From Granulicella cerasi (GTDB lineage Bacteria; Acidobacteriota; Terriglobia; Terriglobales; Acidobacteriaceae), in NCBI RefSeq assembly GCF_025685575.1, contig NZ_JAGSYD010000001.1, positions 1,181,852 to 1,245,851 of the forward strand: a DNA stretch of 64,000 nt, in the 5' to 3' direction. The position numbers were made by a program, and so were the translations under genes. Shown here piece after piece: positions 19,223-27,581 of the stretch (positions within the stretch are counted from its first letter, which is position 1; each line of letters starts with the position of its first letter). The notes below the pieces were generated by a model. That model saw only the letters and a list, made by a program, of their open reading frames with translations, was not told the origin of the DNA and ran no database searches.

Positions 19223-22009
19223 ATGCGACCACAGAGACTCGTTTACGCGCCCACGCGCAGCCGCCGATTGAATGAAATGTTCGGCCTCTGCGTGCTTGCT
19301 GGCGCCGGCCTCCTTCTGCTTGCGCTGTTGACCTATACGCCGTCGGATCCCTCCTTCAACACCGTCGCCGCTGTTACCTCAACGCGCCCCGCGCATAACT
19401 GGACCGGCGTGGTTGGCGCCTACACCAGCGATCTATTGCTGCAACTCTTCGGCGTGGCGATCTTCGTGCTTCCGCTTGTGCTGATTCGCACTGGCGTCTG
19501 CTGGATGCGCTCGCGCGCTGTCGGCGCGCCTGTGGCGAAGTCCATCGGCCTTGTGCTGTGGATGCTTTTCGCACCTGCTGTGATCGCGTTGCTGCCCGTG
19601 CATCTCCTGTGGGCCCATGCGCTTCCCATCGCTGGGGTCGAAGGCCGCATCGTGGCGGATGGTCTCGTCCGCTTTGTCAATCTGCCCGGTGCTGCGACGA
19701 TCGCTGGCCTCATGGTCGCGCTGTCGATCTATCTGTCCACCACCTTCCTCATCGCGATGGCTCGCGAATGGTTCGCCGAACATACCGCATTCGTTGGCAA
19801 GACGAAGGTGCGCATCGCATCCTGGCGTTCGGACAAGGAAGAGAATGTTGAACCTGCTGAAGCTGATCTGAACGAGCGCCACTCGCGCGTGGCAGCTCGC
19901 CTGAAGTTCGAACCGATGCAGGATGAGGTCGCCGAAGAGCAGCGCAAGAACTCATTGGTCGCAGGCTTCCTCTCGCTCTTCCGTCGCAAGCGTGCTGTGG
20001 CTGAGACCGCAGCCGACGACGACCACGATCGTGCTCACTTTGGTGGTGAAACACCCTCGGTGTGGGATTCGCTGCCACGTACCGATGTCGAAGCCATTGG
20101 CGCGACCTCGATTGCAAAGGCCGCGGCTGCGGCTGCGCCGTTTGCTGCCGAACTCGCCGCGGCCGCAGCGCCCATTCGCGAAGCGGTGATGCCGATGCAC
20201 ATGGAAGAGCCGACTGTGGCTCGCGCCGAGTCGTATGAGCCGATCGAAGACGATGGTTGGCTGGACGCGCCGGAGCGCGCGACCTTCGGCCGCGCCTCGT
20301 TTGAGAGCGTGGACATGCCCGAGCCTCCTCCTGCGCGCATCCCTGTGGCCGAGCCGATGCGTCCGCAGCTCGTGCAGCGTGCGGAGCCGCAGGCCGCGCC
20401 AGAGTCGCCGCGTCGCATTCAGCCCGTGCCGCCTCCTCCGCCAATGCCCTCGCCGATGGCAGACCTGCGCGATCAGAACATCGCCTTCGGGCGCCGTGCC
20501 GATGCGGACATCAGGTCCATCGCGATCACACCGAAGTCGATCCGCGGCTATAAGCTGCCGCCGTCTTCGCTGCTCTATCGCAGCGAAGAGCAGACCACCG
20601 TTCGCGAAGATCAACTTCGCGATGAAGCTCGCATGTTGGTCGAGAAGTGCGCTGAGTTCGGTGTGCAGGGCAAAGTCGAGCAGATCAATCCCGGCCCCGT
20701 TGTTACGACGTTTGAATTCAAGCCCGACTCGGGTGTGAAGTACTCCAAGGTGACCGGCCTGGCCGATGATCTTTGCCTCGCGATGGCTGCGGAAAGCGTG
20801 CTGATCGAGCGCATGCAAGGCAAGTCCACGGTGGGCATTCAGGTGCCGAACAGCGAGCGCGAAACGATCTGGCTGCGAGATGTGGTCGAGTGCGAATCGT
20901 TTGCGCAGTCGAAGTCGCGTCTGGCGATCGCGCTTGGCAAAGACATCAACGGCGCTATCGTGACAGCGGATCTTGCGTCGATGCCCCACGTGCTCATCGC
21001 GGGTTCGACGGGCTCCGGCAAGTCCGTGGCGATCAACGCGATGATCATGAGCGTGCTCTTCAAGTCCACGCCCGAGCAGGTGCGCATGATCCTCGTGGAT
21101 CCGAAGCGCGTGGAACTCGGCATGTACGAGGGCATCCCGCATCTCTTCACGCCGATCATCACCGAAGCCAAACAGGCGGCGAATGCGCTGCGTAACGCGG
21201 TGAAGGAGATGGAGCGCCGCCTCAAGCTGCTCGCTGCAAACCACGTTCGCAACATCGACCAGTTCAACAAACTCTTCGACAACGGCAGCGACTATCTCTT
21301 CGAGGACGTAAACCAGGAACCGCTGCCGTACATCATGATCATCATCGACGAGCTTGCCGACTTGATGATGCTTGACCGTGCAAACGTCGAAGAGGCGATC
21401 ACGCGCATCGCGCAGATGGCCCGCGCTGTCGGCATCCATCTTGTGCTCGCAACGCAGCGCCCGTCGGTAGACGTCATCACTGGCTTGCTTAAGGCGAACG
21501 TGCCGACGCGTATGAGCTTCCGTCTTGCGACGAAGGTCGACTCGCGCACCATCATCGATTCCAACGGCGCTGAGAGTCTGCTGGGTCGCGGCGACATGCT
21601 TTATCTCCCGCCGGGCACCTCGCGTTTGCAGCGTGTTCATGCGCCTTTTGTGACCGAGAAGGAAATCTCCGCCGTGACGGAATTCTGGCGCGCACAGGGT
21701 GAGGCCGAGTACGCCGAAGGCTTCCTCGAAGGTCCGAAGGACGAGAACGGGAATCCTGAAGGCGGCTCCGGCGGCGATCGCGAAGACAACGACCCGATGT
21801 TCGACGACGCGGTTCGTCTTGTCTTCGAGTTTGGCAAGGCATCGACGTCGTTGCTGCAGCGTCGTTTGCGCATCGGCTATGGGCGCGCGGCAAGCCTGAT
21901 CGACATGATGGAGCAGGACGGCCTCGTAGGTCCGGCAGATGGCTCGAAGCCACGTGAGATCCTCAAACGTCCGGACTTCTACAGCGAAGTCGATGCGGCG
22001 ATGCGGTAA
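19223..22009 (+). CDS. ftsK: DNA translocase FtsK
   Basis: 928 aa septal DNA pump for chromosome segregation. About four membrane helices occupy the first 180 residues (AGAGLLLLALLTYTPSDPSF and following). A long Ala/Pro/Glu-rich linker runs to about residue 420. The motor domain has Walker A GSTGSGKSV near 594-602, Walker B IIIDELADLM near 706-715, and the RPSVDVITGLLKANVP motif. The C-terminal gamma winged-helix domain (about 855-928, GYGRAASLIDMMEQDG) reads KOPS-type sequences. The ATG at 19223 follows AAGGGG at a good spacing; the open frame extends upstream to 19133 without support. A strong terminator follows. Confidence 0.96.
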   Translation: MRPQRLVYAPTRSRRLNEMFGLCVLAGAGLLLLALLTYTPSDPSFNTVAAVTSTRPAHNWTGVVGAYTSDLLLQLFGVAIFVLPLVLIRTGVCWMRSRAVGAPVAKSIGLVLWMLFAPAVIALLPVHLLWAHALPIAGVEGRIVADGLVRFVNLPGAATIAGLMVALSIYLSTTFLIAMAREWFAEHTAFVGKTKVRIASWRSDKEENVEPAEADLNERHSRVAARLKFEPMQDEVAEEQRKNSLVAGFLSLFRRKRAVAETAADDDHDRAHFGGETPSVWDSLPRTDVEAIGATSIAKAAAAAAPFAAELAAAAAPIREAVMPMHMEEPTVARAESYEPIEDDGWLDAPERATFGRASFESVDMPEPPPARIPVAEPMRPQLVQRAEPQAAPESPRRIQPVPPPPPMPSPMADLRDQNIAFGRRADADIRSIAITPKSIRGYKLPPSSLLYRSEEQTTVREDQLRDEARMLVEKCAEFGVQGKVEQINPGPVVTTFEFKPDSGVKYSKVTGLADDLCLAMAAESVLIERMQGKSTVGIQVPNSERETIWLRDVVECESFAQSKSRLAIALGKDINGAIVTADLASMPHVLIAGSTGSGKSVAINAMIMSVLFKSTPEQVRMILVDPKRVELGMYEGIPHLFTPIITEAKQAANALRNAVKEMERRLKLLAANHVRNIDQFNKLFDNGSDYLFEDVNQEPLPYIMIIIDELADLMMLDRANVEEAITRIAQMARAVGIHLVLATQRPSVDVITGLLKANVPTRMSFRLATKVDSRTIIDSNGAESLLGRGDMLYLPPGTSRLQRVHAPFVTEKEISAVTEFWRAQGEAEYAEGFLEGPKDENGNPEGGSGGDREDNDPMFDDAVRLVFEFGKASTSLLQRRLRIGYGRAASLIDMMEQDGLVGPADGSKPREILKRPDFYSEVDAAMR

Positions 22010-22031
22010 ACGCGGACCGCGCACCTCGCGA

Positions 22032-22056
22032 AAAGCCGAGCCTCTGGCTCGGCTTT
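22032..22056 (+). terminator. intrinsic terminator of ftsK
   Basis: An 11-bp stem (22032-22042 with 22046-22056) around TCT, ending in Ts, 22 bases after the ftsK stop. The convergent TPR gene stops at 22058, so it probably serves both. Confidence 0.8.
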
Positions 22057-22057
22057 C

Positions 22058-22804
22058 TTACTTGTGCGCTGCTCGCGCTCGCAGCCAGCGCATGGTGTCA
22101 GCGCGCAGGGTGCGATAGCTCGGCTCCTGCTTGTAGTGACGAATCGTCCCGTGACCCGAACCTGTGTACCAGTTCAGCGCGAACTCTCCGGGTGCGGCGG
22201 GGATGTCGTCTTTGCCGATCACCACCTGCGGCGCGCGCTCCAGGGCTGTCTTCGCCGCGTCCGCGCGCTCGAGCGAGATGTACTCGCTGGCCTTGCCTTC
22301 AGGGGTGAAGTGTTCGAAGTTATAGCGTGCTTCGGAGCGGCCCATAGGGACGAAGTACTCGCGCACCAGCCACGGCTTACCCGCAACCTCGAAGCTATCG
22401 ATGAGGTCAGACTCCTTCGCGGAGATGTTGTCTGCACCGCGCACGCGCGCATCATGCAGGAGTTTGCGCTCGCTTTCGAAGTCATCCCAACGACCGAGCT
22501 TGGCTTCGACGAGCACGAGGCTCTTGTGCGCGGGCCATAGGTTCGGATCAATCATCACAGCGCGGCGATAGTCGAGTTCCGCAGCTTCGTACTGATGCAT
22601 CATCAGTTCGGCGTCGCCCATCCCCTGCGGCGCGCGCGCGTCAGTGGGATGTGCCTTGGCGAACTCTTCATAGCGCGTCTTCGCGAGCGCTGGGTTCCGG
22701 GCCGTCAGCGCCTCGCGCGCGGAGACCAGAGCAGGAGGCTGCACGTTCTGCGCGTTGGCTGCGATGAACGACGTGAAGACTATGGCTGAGAGGAGAACAC
22801 GCAC
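22058..22804 (-). CDS. exported tetratricopeptide-repeat protein
   Basis: About 248 aa. The N-terminus is a signal peptide (VLLSAIVFTSFIAANAQ). TPR-like helical pairs are seen in the first half (ARNPALAKTRYEEFAKAHP, then YEAAELDYRRAVMIDPNLW). The second half (WLVREYFVPMGRSEARYNF) has the character of a small beta domain of unknown role. Two tandem GTG codons could start translation; the second (22804) is preferred because TACTCT lies six bases upstream, giving the leaderless layout seen elsewhere. TPR proteins in the periplasm usually mediate protein contacts. Specific function unknown. Confidence 0.6.
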   Translation of the reverse strand: MRVLLSAIVFTSFIAANAQNVQPPALVSAREALTARNPALAKTRYEEFAKAHPTDARAPQGMGDAELMMHQYEAAELDYRRAVMIDPNLWPAHKSLVLVEAKLGRWDDFESERKLLHDARVRGADNISAKESDLIDSFEVAGKPWLVREYFVPMGRSEARYNFEHFTPEGKASEYISLERADAAKTALERAPQVVIGKDDIPAAPGEFALNWYTGSGHGTIRHYKQEPSYRTLRADTMRWLRARAAHK

Positions 22805-22810
22805 CACAAC

Positions 22811-22816
22811 AGAGTA
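22811..22816 (-). promoter_or_regulatory. candidate -10 box for TPR gene (leaderless layout)
   Basis: Reads TACTCT on the minus strand, six bases before the GTG at 22804 and three before the GTG at 22807. No Shine-Dalgarno sequence. Confidence 0.35.
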
Positions 22817-22859
22817 GACGCTTTCGCCGCGAGAAGGTGAGGCACCGAAAGCTGACGTC

Positions 22860-24164
22860 CTAGCGGTGTCCGCTGCGGTGCTTCATCTGGCTGATGGAGG
22901 TCGCTCCGAGGATGGCCACCACTGCGAGCAGGGCGATCCAGAGGAGCTCCGGATGACGCTCGGTAAACGGGCGATGGTCTTCACGCGGCTTGTAGGCGGG
23001 GTTCAACTGCTCTGGTCCGAGCAGCGCGGAGCTAGCCGCATCGTTTGCCTGGAAGAGCCGAGCATAGTCGTACACCGGCGCGGTTAGCGAGTTGTCGCCG
23101 TACATCAGCTTGTAGTGCGCTTCACTCTCCGCGTGGAAGCAGAGGCGTCGCTCTCGCATCTCCAGCACGGCGCCTGAGAGCGGGAGTGGTTGATCGTTGC
23201 CGTTTGCGATGCGCAGTTCGATCGTCGCCGGCTCACGAAGGTTGGCGGCCATGACTGCGTCGACCGTCAGGTGCTCGGAGTGGATGGGCGCAGCTCCGGC
23301 GTAGGGCGCGGGCAGATCGACGCGCGATATCTCTCCGTTGAGTTCATCGCCGTGTGCGCCATCGCTGTGCTGCGTCACGTCGCGCAAGCTCACGTTGCGC
23401 AGAAAGTTGCCATGGAAGCTCGGAGGCAGCAGCACGCGCAAACGCTCGAGCGGCACATGCGCCGGAACCTGCAAGCGCGCCACGGAGTCATGCCCGTCTT
23501 GCTGAAAGCTGCTGGCGCTCGCAACTGCTGTGTACAGCGTTTGTGCCTCACGGCTGGGAGGAACCGTTGCGGACTGCACCGTGCTCGCGGGCAACGTACG
23601 CGGTGTGCCGTCGAGCGCGGTGAACCGCAGCACGATGTGGAGACGCGGAAAGGTCTCTTCCGCCAGCGGCAGCGTCGTTGCGCGCCCCAGGTGTTGGGAG
23701 GAGAGATCGAAAAGCGTGAAGACGCCGAGCTTGACCGGTGCAGAGCCTGGCACCACGCCAAGGCCGCTGACTTCGGCGGTCGCGACGAAGTCTTTCGCAT
23801 CGAGTTGCAGGTCGACGGCCGAGTAAGGGCGCGCAGGCATCATGAGGTCGAAGCTCACGCCGTGGTCTGTCGTACCAAGGTTCTGCACGGTGGCGGTGTC
23901 AGCGTCGCGCGTGCTGGCGGAACTTTCCGTCAACGCATAGGGCGTCTCGATGTTGCCGTCACGATAGAGTCGCAGATCGCTGCCTGCGCGATCTCGCCCA
24001 TGCGCAAGCAGCTCCGCGTCCAGCACAATGCAGGATGTTTCCGCATGCGGCGCGCTGACGTTGACGGCGCGTTCAAAACGAAGATGCTGAGGCTCTGCAG
24101 AAGGAGCATCGAACTCGGTGGCCTGAAAGAGGAACGCTGAGAGCAAAATGATGGCAGATTTCAT
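22860..24164 (-). CDS. DUF3999 family envelope protein
   Basis: 434 aa. A signal-peptide-like N-terminus (MKSAIILLSAFLFQ) is followed by a large periplasmic region of beta strands with a conserved early block (HLRFERAVNV, DLRLYRDGNIETPYAL). A single C-terminal membrane helix (LLWIALLAVVAILGATSI) anchors it, with a basic tail inside. This layout and its pairing with a DUF2339 gene match the DUF3999 family, of unknown function. Its start overlaps the stop of the DUF2339 gene by four bases (ATGA), so the two are translationally coupled and probably form one membrane complex. Confidence 0.8.
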   Translation of the reverse strand: MKSAIILLSAFLFQATEFDAPSAEPQHLRFERAVNVSAPHAETSCIVLDAELLAHGRDRAGSDLRLYRDGNIETPYALTESSASTRDADTATVQNLGTTDHGVSFDLMMPARPYSAVDLQLDAKDFVATAEVSGLGVVPGSAPVKLGVFTLFDLSSQHLGRATTLPLAEETFPRLHIVLRFTALDGTPRTLPASTVQSATVPPSREAQTLYTAVASASSFQQDGHDSVARLQVPAHVPLERLRVLLPPSFHGNFLRNVSLRDVTQHSDGAHGDELNGEISRVDLPAPYAGAAPIHSEHLTVDAVMAANLREPATIELRIANGNDQPLPLSGAVLEMRERRLCFHAESEAHYKLMYGDNSLTAPVYDYARLFQANDAASSALLGPEQLNPAYKPREDHRPFTERHPELLWIALLAVVAILGATSISQMKHRSGHR

Positions 24165-25930
24165 GCGGGGTCCTCATCGTCCTGGAGCACCCCGCCAAGA
24201 TTCAAGAAGCCCTTCTGATAGGCGAAGCTGACAGCCAGTAGCAGCGCCCCAAGCGCGAGGTAGCTGACGATGCGAAAGCCTGTGCTCAGCGTGCGCATGT
24301 CGTAGAAGACGACCTTCAGCAGCGTCGCTGCGAGCAGCAGCAGTCCCGTCCAGCGCGCAAGAGCGACACGCTTCATAAATCCTGCCACGAGCATGGCGGT
24401 GCCTTGCACGGCGAGCCAGCCAGAATAAGCGAAGCTGCGCAACTCCTGGATGTGGCCGTCATCGCCAGCGCGGTACTGCAGCATATGGTTGATCTGCCGA
24501 AATGCCGCGATGCACAGCACGATGTTGAAGAGTGCAAAGGCGAGTATCCCGATGAACGCAGGGTCAGGTGCGCGACGTAATGCGCGTGCCATGCGTGGTG
24601 CAAGCATCATCACCGCAGCGAGGACGATCAGCGCGCCTATTTCGGTGCCGAATCCGTGGTGAAAGATCGACTTCGTCGTGGAGCCGAAGATCTCCGGCGC
24701 GAAGGTCGCTCCGCCGACTCCGAGCAGCATGGCAACGACGCCCATCCAGCGCACCGCAGCGGATGCGCGCGGCTCCAGCGTGGGCATGGTAGCGATCCAT
24801 AGCAGGGCTACGGACTCTGCCAGCCATGCGAGCGAGATGCCATGGCCCGTCAGCTTCAGCGGGATCGCGATGGTGATGAACGCAATCGCTATGGAGAGAT
24901 GGATCGCCGAGGCTGCTGCTCGCGAGCGCCAGCGGGTAGCTACAAGATAGGCGGCCGCGAAAAGCAGCGCTGCCCACGGCTCCCACTGCCTGGCGTGTCC
25001 GACTTCGAGAAAGCCGTAGACGGCGAGCCCCCCGAAGAACGCGGTGAGCAAGGGCAACACCACTTGCACCAGTGCGGACTCGTCATCGGCCGCGAGCAGC
25101 GGAACTGCCGCGAAGATCGCCCAAAGTATCAGCGTGAGGCACAGGGTTTCGCTCAGCGGGCTCTCCTGGGACCACGAAAACCCCCACATCGTGACATATA
25201 GGACCGTTGCAGGCAGAGGCCCCAGCAGCAGTAACGGCCAGCGGCGAGCGCGTTGCAGCGCCAGCACTGCAGCAGCCACAGCCGCAAGATAGCCGAAGAG
25301 AAAGGCCTCGTGGTTGCCGCCGCTGGAAAGCAGCGCAGGCGTGAGGTACGCGCCCGTAAGCGCATACGCGGCCAGCAGCGGCGACTCCTGCAGCACAGCC
25401 ATCGTGGCGTTCCACGCGGTCACCAGCACCATGCCCAGCAGCGCCACCGGCGCAGGGACGAGATGGAAGAGTTGGAAGCTTGCCCACAGCGAGAGATAGA
25501 GTACGCCTGTGCCCACAGCCTTCAGCGCGTAGCTGAACGACGGTGTGCCGGTGCGGCGAAAACGCTCAGACCAAACGATGAGACCGCTCCCCGCTGCGAG
25601 CCCGATCAACACGCGGCCAGCTGGCCCTACCCAGCGATTGTCAAAGGCCCACTTGAGAAACCATGCTGATCCCACAAGCAGCAGCAGGATCGCGATCTTG
25701 CTCAACACTTCAGAGCCGAGTCGTGACTCGAGGTCACGTTTCGGTGCTGCGGGCTCGATGCTGGCGAAGGCGACCGTAGGCGGCGGAGGTGCGGCCGCCA
25801 CCACACGCTTCACGGGCAGCGTTTGCCCGGCGAGCGCTCGCTGTAGGGCCGCAACCTGAGTCTCCAAACGGGCCACGCGCTCGGCGAGCGCAGCTTCGTT
25901 CGACGCAGAAAGAATCGGGGCATCGTCCAT
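24161..25930 (-). CDS. DUF2339 family multi-pass membrane protein
   Basis: 589 aa. A short N-terminal coiled coil (AERVARLETQVAALQRAL, about 15-32) and a Pro/Ala linker precede the DUF2339 signature LGSEVLSKIAILLLLVGSAW and then some fifteen hydrophobic helices to the C-terminus. It begins with the leaderless layout (TAAAGT seven bases before the ATG) and leads a two-gene operon with the DUF3999 gene. DUF2339 proteins are large inner-membrane proteins of unknown function, often beside DUF3999. Membrane topology is seen; the function is not known. Confidence 0.85.
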   Translation of the reverse strand: MDDAPILSASNEAALAERVARLETQVAALQRALAGQTLPVKRVVAAAPPPPTVAFASIEPAAPKRDLESRLGSEVLSKIAILLLLVGSAWFLKWAFDNRWVGPAGRVLIGLAAGSGLIVWSERFRRTGTPSFSYALKAVGTGVLYLSLWASFQLFHLVPAPVALLGMVLVTAWNATMAVLQESPLLAAYALTGAYLTPALLSSGGNHEAFLFGYLAAVAAAVLALQRARRWPLLLLGPLPATVLYVTMWGFSWSQESPLSETLCLTLILWAIFAAVPLLAADDESALVQVVLPLLTAFFGGLAVYGFLEVGHARQWEPWAALLFAAAYLVATRWRSRAAASAIHLSIAIAFITIAIPLKLTGHGISLAWLAESVALLWIATMPTLEPRASAAVRWMGVVAMLLGVGGATFAPEIFGSTTKSIFHHGFGTEIGALIVLAAVMMLAPRMARALRRAPDPAFIGILAFALFNIVLCIAAFRQINHMLQYRAGDDGHIQELRSFAYSGWLAVQGTAMLVAGFMKRVALARWTGLLLLAATLLKVVFYDMRTLSTGFRIVSYLALGALLLAVSFAYQKGFLNLGGVLQDDEDPA

Positions 25931-25937
25931 GGCTCAC

Positions 25938-25943
25938 ACTTTA
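25938..25943 (-). promoter_or_regulatory. candidate -10 box for DUF2339-DUF3999 operon
   Basis: Reads TAAAGT on the minus strand, seven bases before the ATG at 25930, with no Shine-Dalgarno sequence. Confidence 0.35.
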
Positions 25944-26036
25944 CGCGAGCGCGCTGCGCAGAGCGACGGCATGAAACAAAATATCGTGCCGCAATGCAAT
26001 CCGATGCGGTGCGCGAGTTACCCTTGAGCCATCCTC

Positions 26037-26768
26037 ATGGTCAAGTCTCTCCACGTCCTGGTGATCGATGACGATCCCATCATGCGCGAAATTCTGGAAG
26101 CGCTGCTCAGCCTCTCCGGTTGCACGGTTGAACTCTTCAGCTCCGGCGAACCGGGCGTGGCGCGTTTGCGCGAAGCGGGCAAAGCTGTCGACGTCGTGTT
26201 GACCGACCTGCACATGCCCGGACTGCAAGGCGCTGAGTTAGCTGCGGCGCTGCAGGCGGAGCGCACGGAAGGCACCGCGCTGGTCGGCATGAGCGGCAGC
26301 TCGCCTACCGAAGATGAGACCCGTCTGCTCGACAGCTTTCTGCAAAAGCCGTTCAACGTGGAGGACTTCTACGCTGCGCTCGAGGCGGCGCAACGGCGCG
26401 CTACCGCACCTGCGACCGCTGCAGGCGCTGCTCCTGCGTCGGAGGCTGTGCTGGATGAAGACACCTTCGCGCGCCTGCGTGAAAGCTTCCCGGCCGAAGC
26501 TCTGCGCGGACTGTACGAGCTCACGGTGAGCGACGTGCGGCAGCGGATCGAGCGCATGAAGGTCGCAGCGGCTGCGGGCGATCTTGACCTCGTGCATCGC
26601 GAAGCCCACGCCATCAAGGGCGGATGCGGCATGGTGGGCGCGGTGGAGTTGGCGCGGCTTGCTACTGCTACGGAAGAGGGAACCGAGTTAGATGCTGAGG
26701 GGATTGTGCGATTGCATCTTGCGTGCGAGCGACTCGAGGTTATGCTGGAGAGGAAGCTTGCGCTGTAA
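26037..26768 (+). CDS. response regulator with C-terminal HPt domain
   Basis: 243 aa phosphorelay protein. The receiver domain occupies about residues 1-118, with the acidic pocket (VIDDDP), phospho-acceptor Asp57 (VVLTDLHMPG), conserved Ser/Thr region (GMSGSS) and Lys104 (FLQKPF). An alanine-rich linker joins an HPt four-helix domain from about 140 with phospho-accepting His191 (EAHAIKGGCGMVGA). It could pass phosphate between kinases and regulators. No sensor kinase is adjacent; a NarL-type regulator follows 30 bases downstream in the same direction, so the two may form one circuit (inference). Confidence 0.88.
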   Translation: MVKSLHVLVIDDDPIMREILEALLSLSGCTVELFSSGEPGVARLREAGKAVDVVLTDLHMPGLQGAELAAALQAERTEGTALVGMSGSSPTEDETRLLDSFLQKPFNVEDFYAALEAAQRRATAPATAAGAAPASEAVLDEDTFARLRESFPAEALRGLYELTVSDVRQRIERMKVAAAAGDLDLVHREAHAIKGGCGMVGAVELARLATATEEGTELDAEGIVRLHLACERLEVMLERKLAL

Positions 26769-26798
26769 TCGTAATCATTAGCCCCGACGGAGAACGCG

Positions 26799-27509
26799 AT
26801 GCCGAATTCTGCTGTGAAGAAGAGCTCCACCACGCGAAGCAACGCCCCCGAGGTCCGCATCGTTGTTGCCGACGACCACCCAGTGGTGCGGTTCGGCGTG
26901 AAGAACATGCTGATGAGCGAAGAGGGCTTCCAGGTCGTGGGCGAAGCCTCTGACGGCGAAGAAGCCATCACCGAAACCATCGAGCATGAGCCGGACATTC
27001 TGCTGTTGGACATGCAGATGCCGAAGCTGCCTGGCCTTGAGGCAATGCGCGCCATCATGAGCCGCTCGCCGCGCGTGAAGATCATCCTACTCACCAGCAC
27101 GATCACGACGCAGCAGATCATCGAAGCGCTGCAGATCGGCGCTCGCGGCATCGTGCTGAAGGATACTGTCGCGGGCGACCTCGGCGAGAGCATCCGCGCC
27201 GTGCTCAGCGGCGACTACTGGATCGGCGGCCAGCGCGTCGCGAACCTGCTCGCTGCGTTGCATGACCTGATGCAGCAGGCCGCAGCTGTACCTGAGAAGA
27301 AGACCTACGGCCTGACACCGCGCGAACTCGAAGTAGTAACGTGCATCGTCGAAGGCTGCTCGAACAAGGACATCGCCAAGCAGTTCACGATCTCGGAAGA
27401 AACGGTCAAGCGCCATCTGTCGAACATCTTCGACAAGACCGGTGTTTCGACGCGCCTCGAACTCGCGCTGTTCGCCATCAGCCACAAGCTGGTGGATCTC
27501 GACGCTTAA
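26799..27509 (+). CDS. NarL/FixJ-type DNA-binding response regulator
   Basis: 236 aa. A polar N-terminal tail of about 18 residues precedes a receiver domain with VVADDHPVVRFGV, phospho-acceptor Asp71 (ILLLDMQMP), Thr in LLTSTITT and Lys in IVLKDT. The C-terminal LuxR-type helix-turn-helix (about 170-236) shows LTPRELEVVTCIVEGCSNKD and ETVKRHLSNIFDKTGV. It should bind DNA as a dimer when phosphorylated. CGGAG precedes the ATG. It lies just after the REC-HPt gene and is followed by a terminator. The cognate sensor kinase is not in the window. Confidence 0.92.
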   Translation: MPNSAVKKSSTTRSNAPEVRIVVADDHPVVRFGVKNMLMSEEGFQVVGEASDGEEAITETIEHEPDILLLDMQMPKLPGLEAMRAIMSRSPRVKIILLTSTITTQQIIEALQIGARGIVLKDTVAGDLGESIRAVLSGDYWIGGQRVANLLAALHDLMQQAAAVPEKKTYGLTPRELEVVTCIVEGCSNKDIAKQFTISEETVKRHLSNIFDKTGVSTRLELALFAISHKLVDLDA

Positions 27510-27524
27510 GGCGTAGCAAGGATC

Positions 27525-27555
27525 AAACAGCCGCAGCTTCTCGCTGCGGCTGTTT
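27525..27555 (+). terminator. intrinsic terminator after NarL-type regulator
   Basis: A 12-bp stem (27525-27536 with 27544-27555) with a seven-base loop, followed by TCTTT. It separates the regulator pair from ypdA. Confidence 0.8.
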
Positions 27556-27569
27556 TCTTTGGTGCGCTC

Positions 27570-27575
27570 TACAAT
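27570..27575 (+). promoter_or_regulatory. candidate -10 box for ypdA (leaderless layout)
   Basis: TACAAT lies six bases before the ATG at 27582. No Shine-Dalgarno sequence. The region just upstream is the preceding terminator. Confidence 0.45.
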
Positions 27576-27581
27576 CGATCT

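Noticed and set aside
19952-22024. 690-codon minus-strand open frame
   Set aside because: Antisense to ftsK, which has all motor and winged-helix motifs. Composition is unnatural and no ribosome binding site is present.
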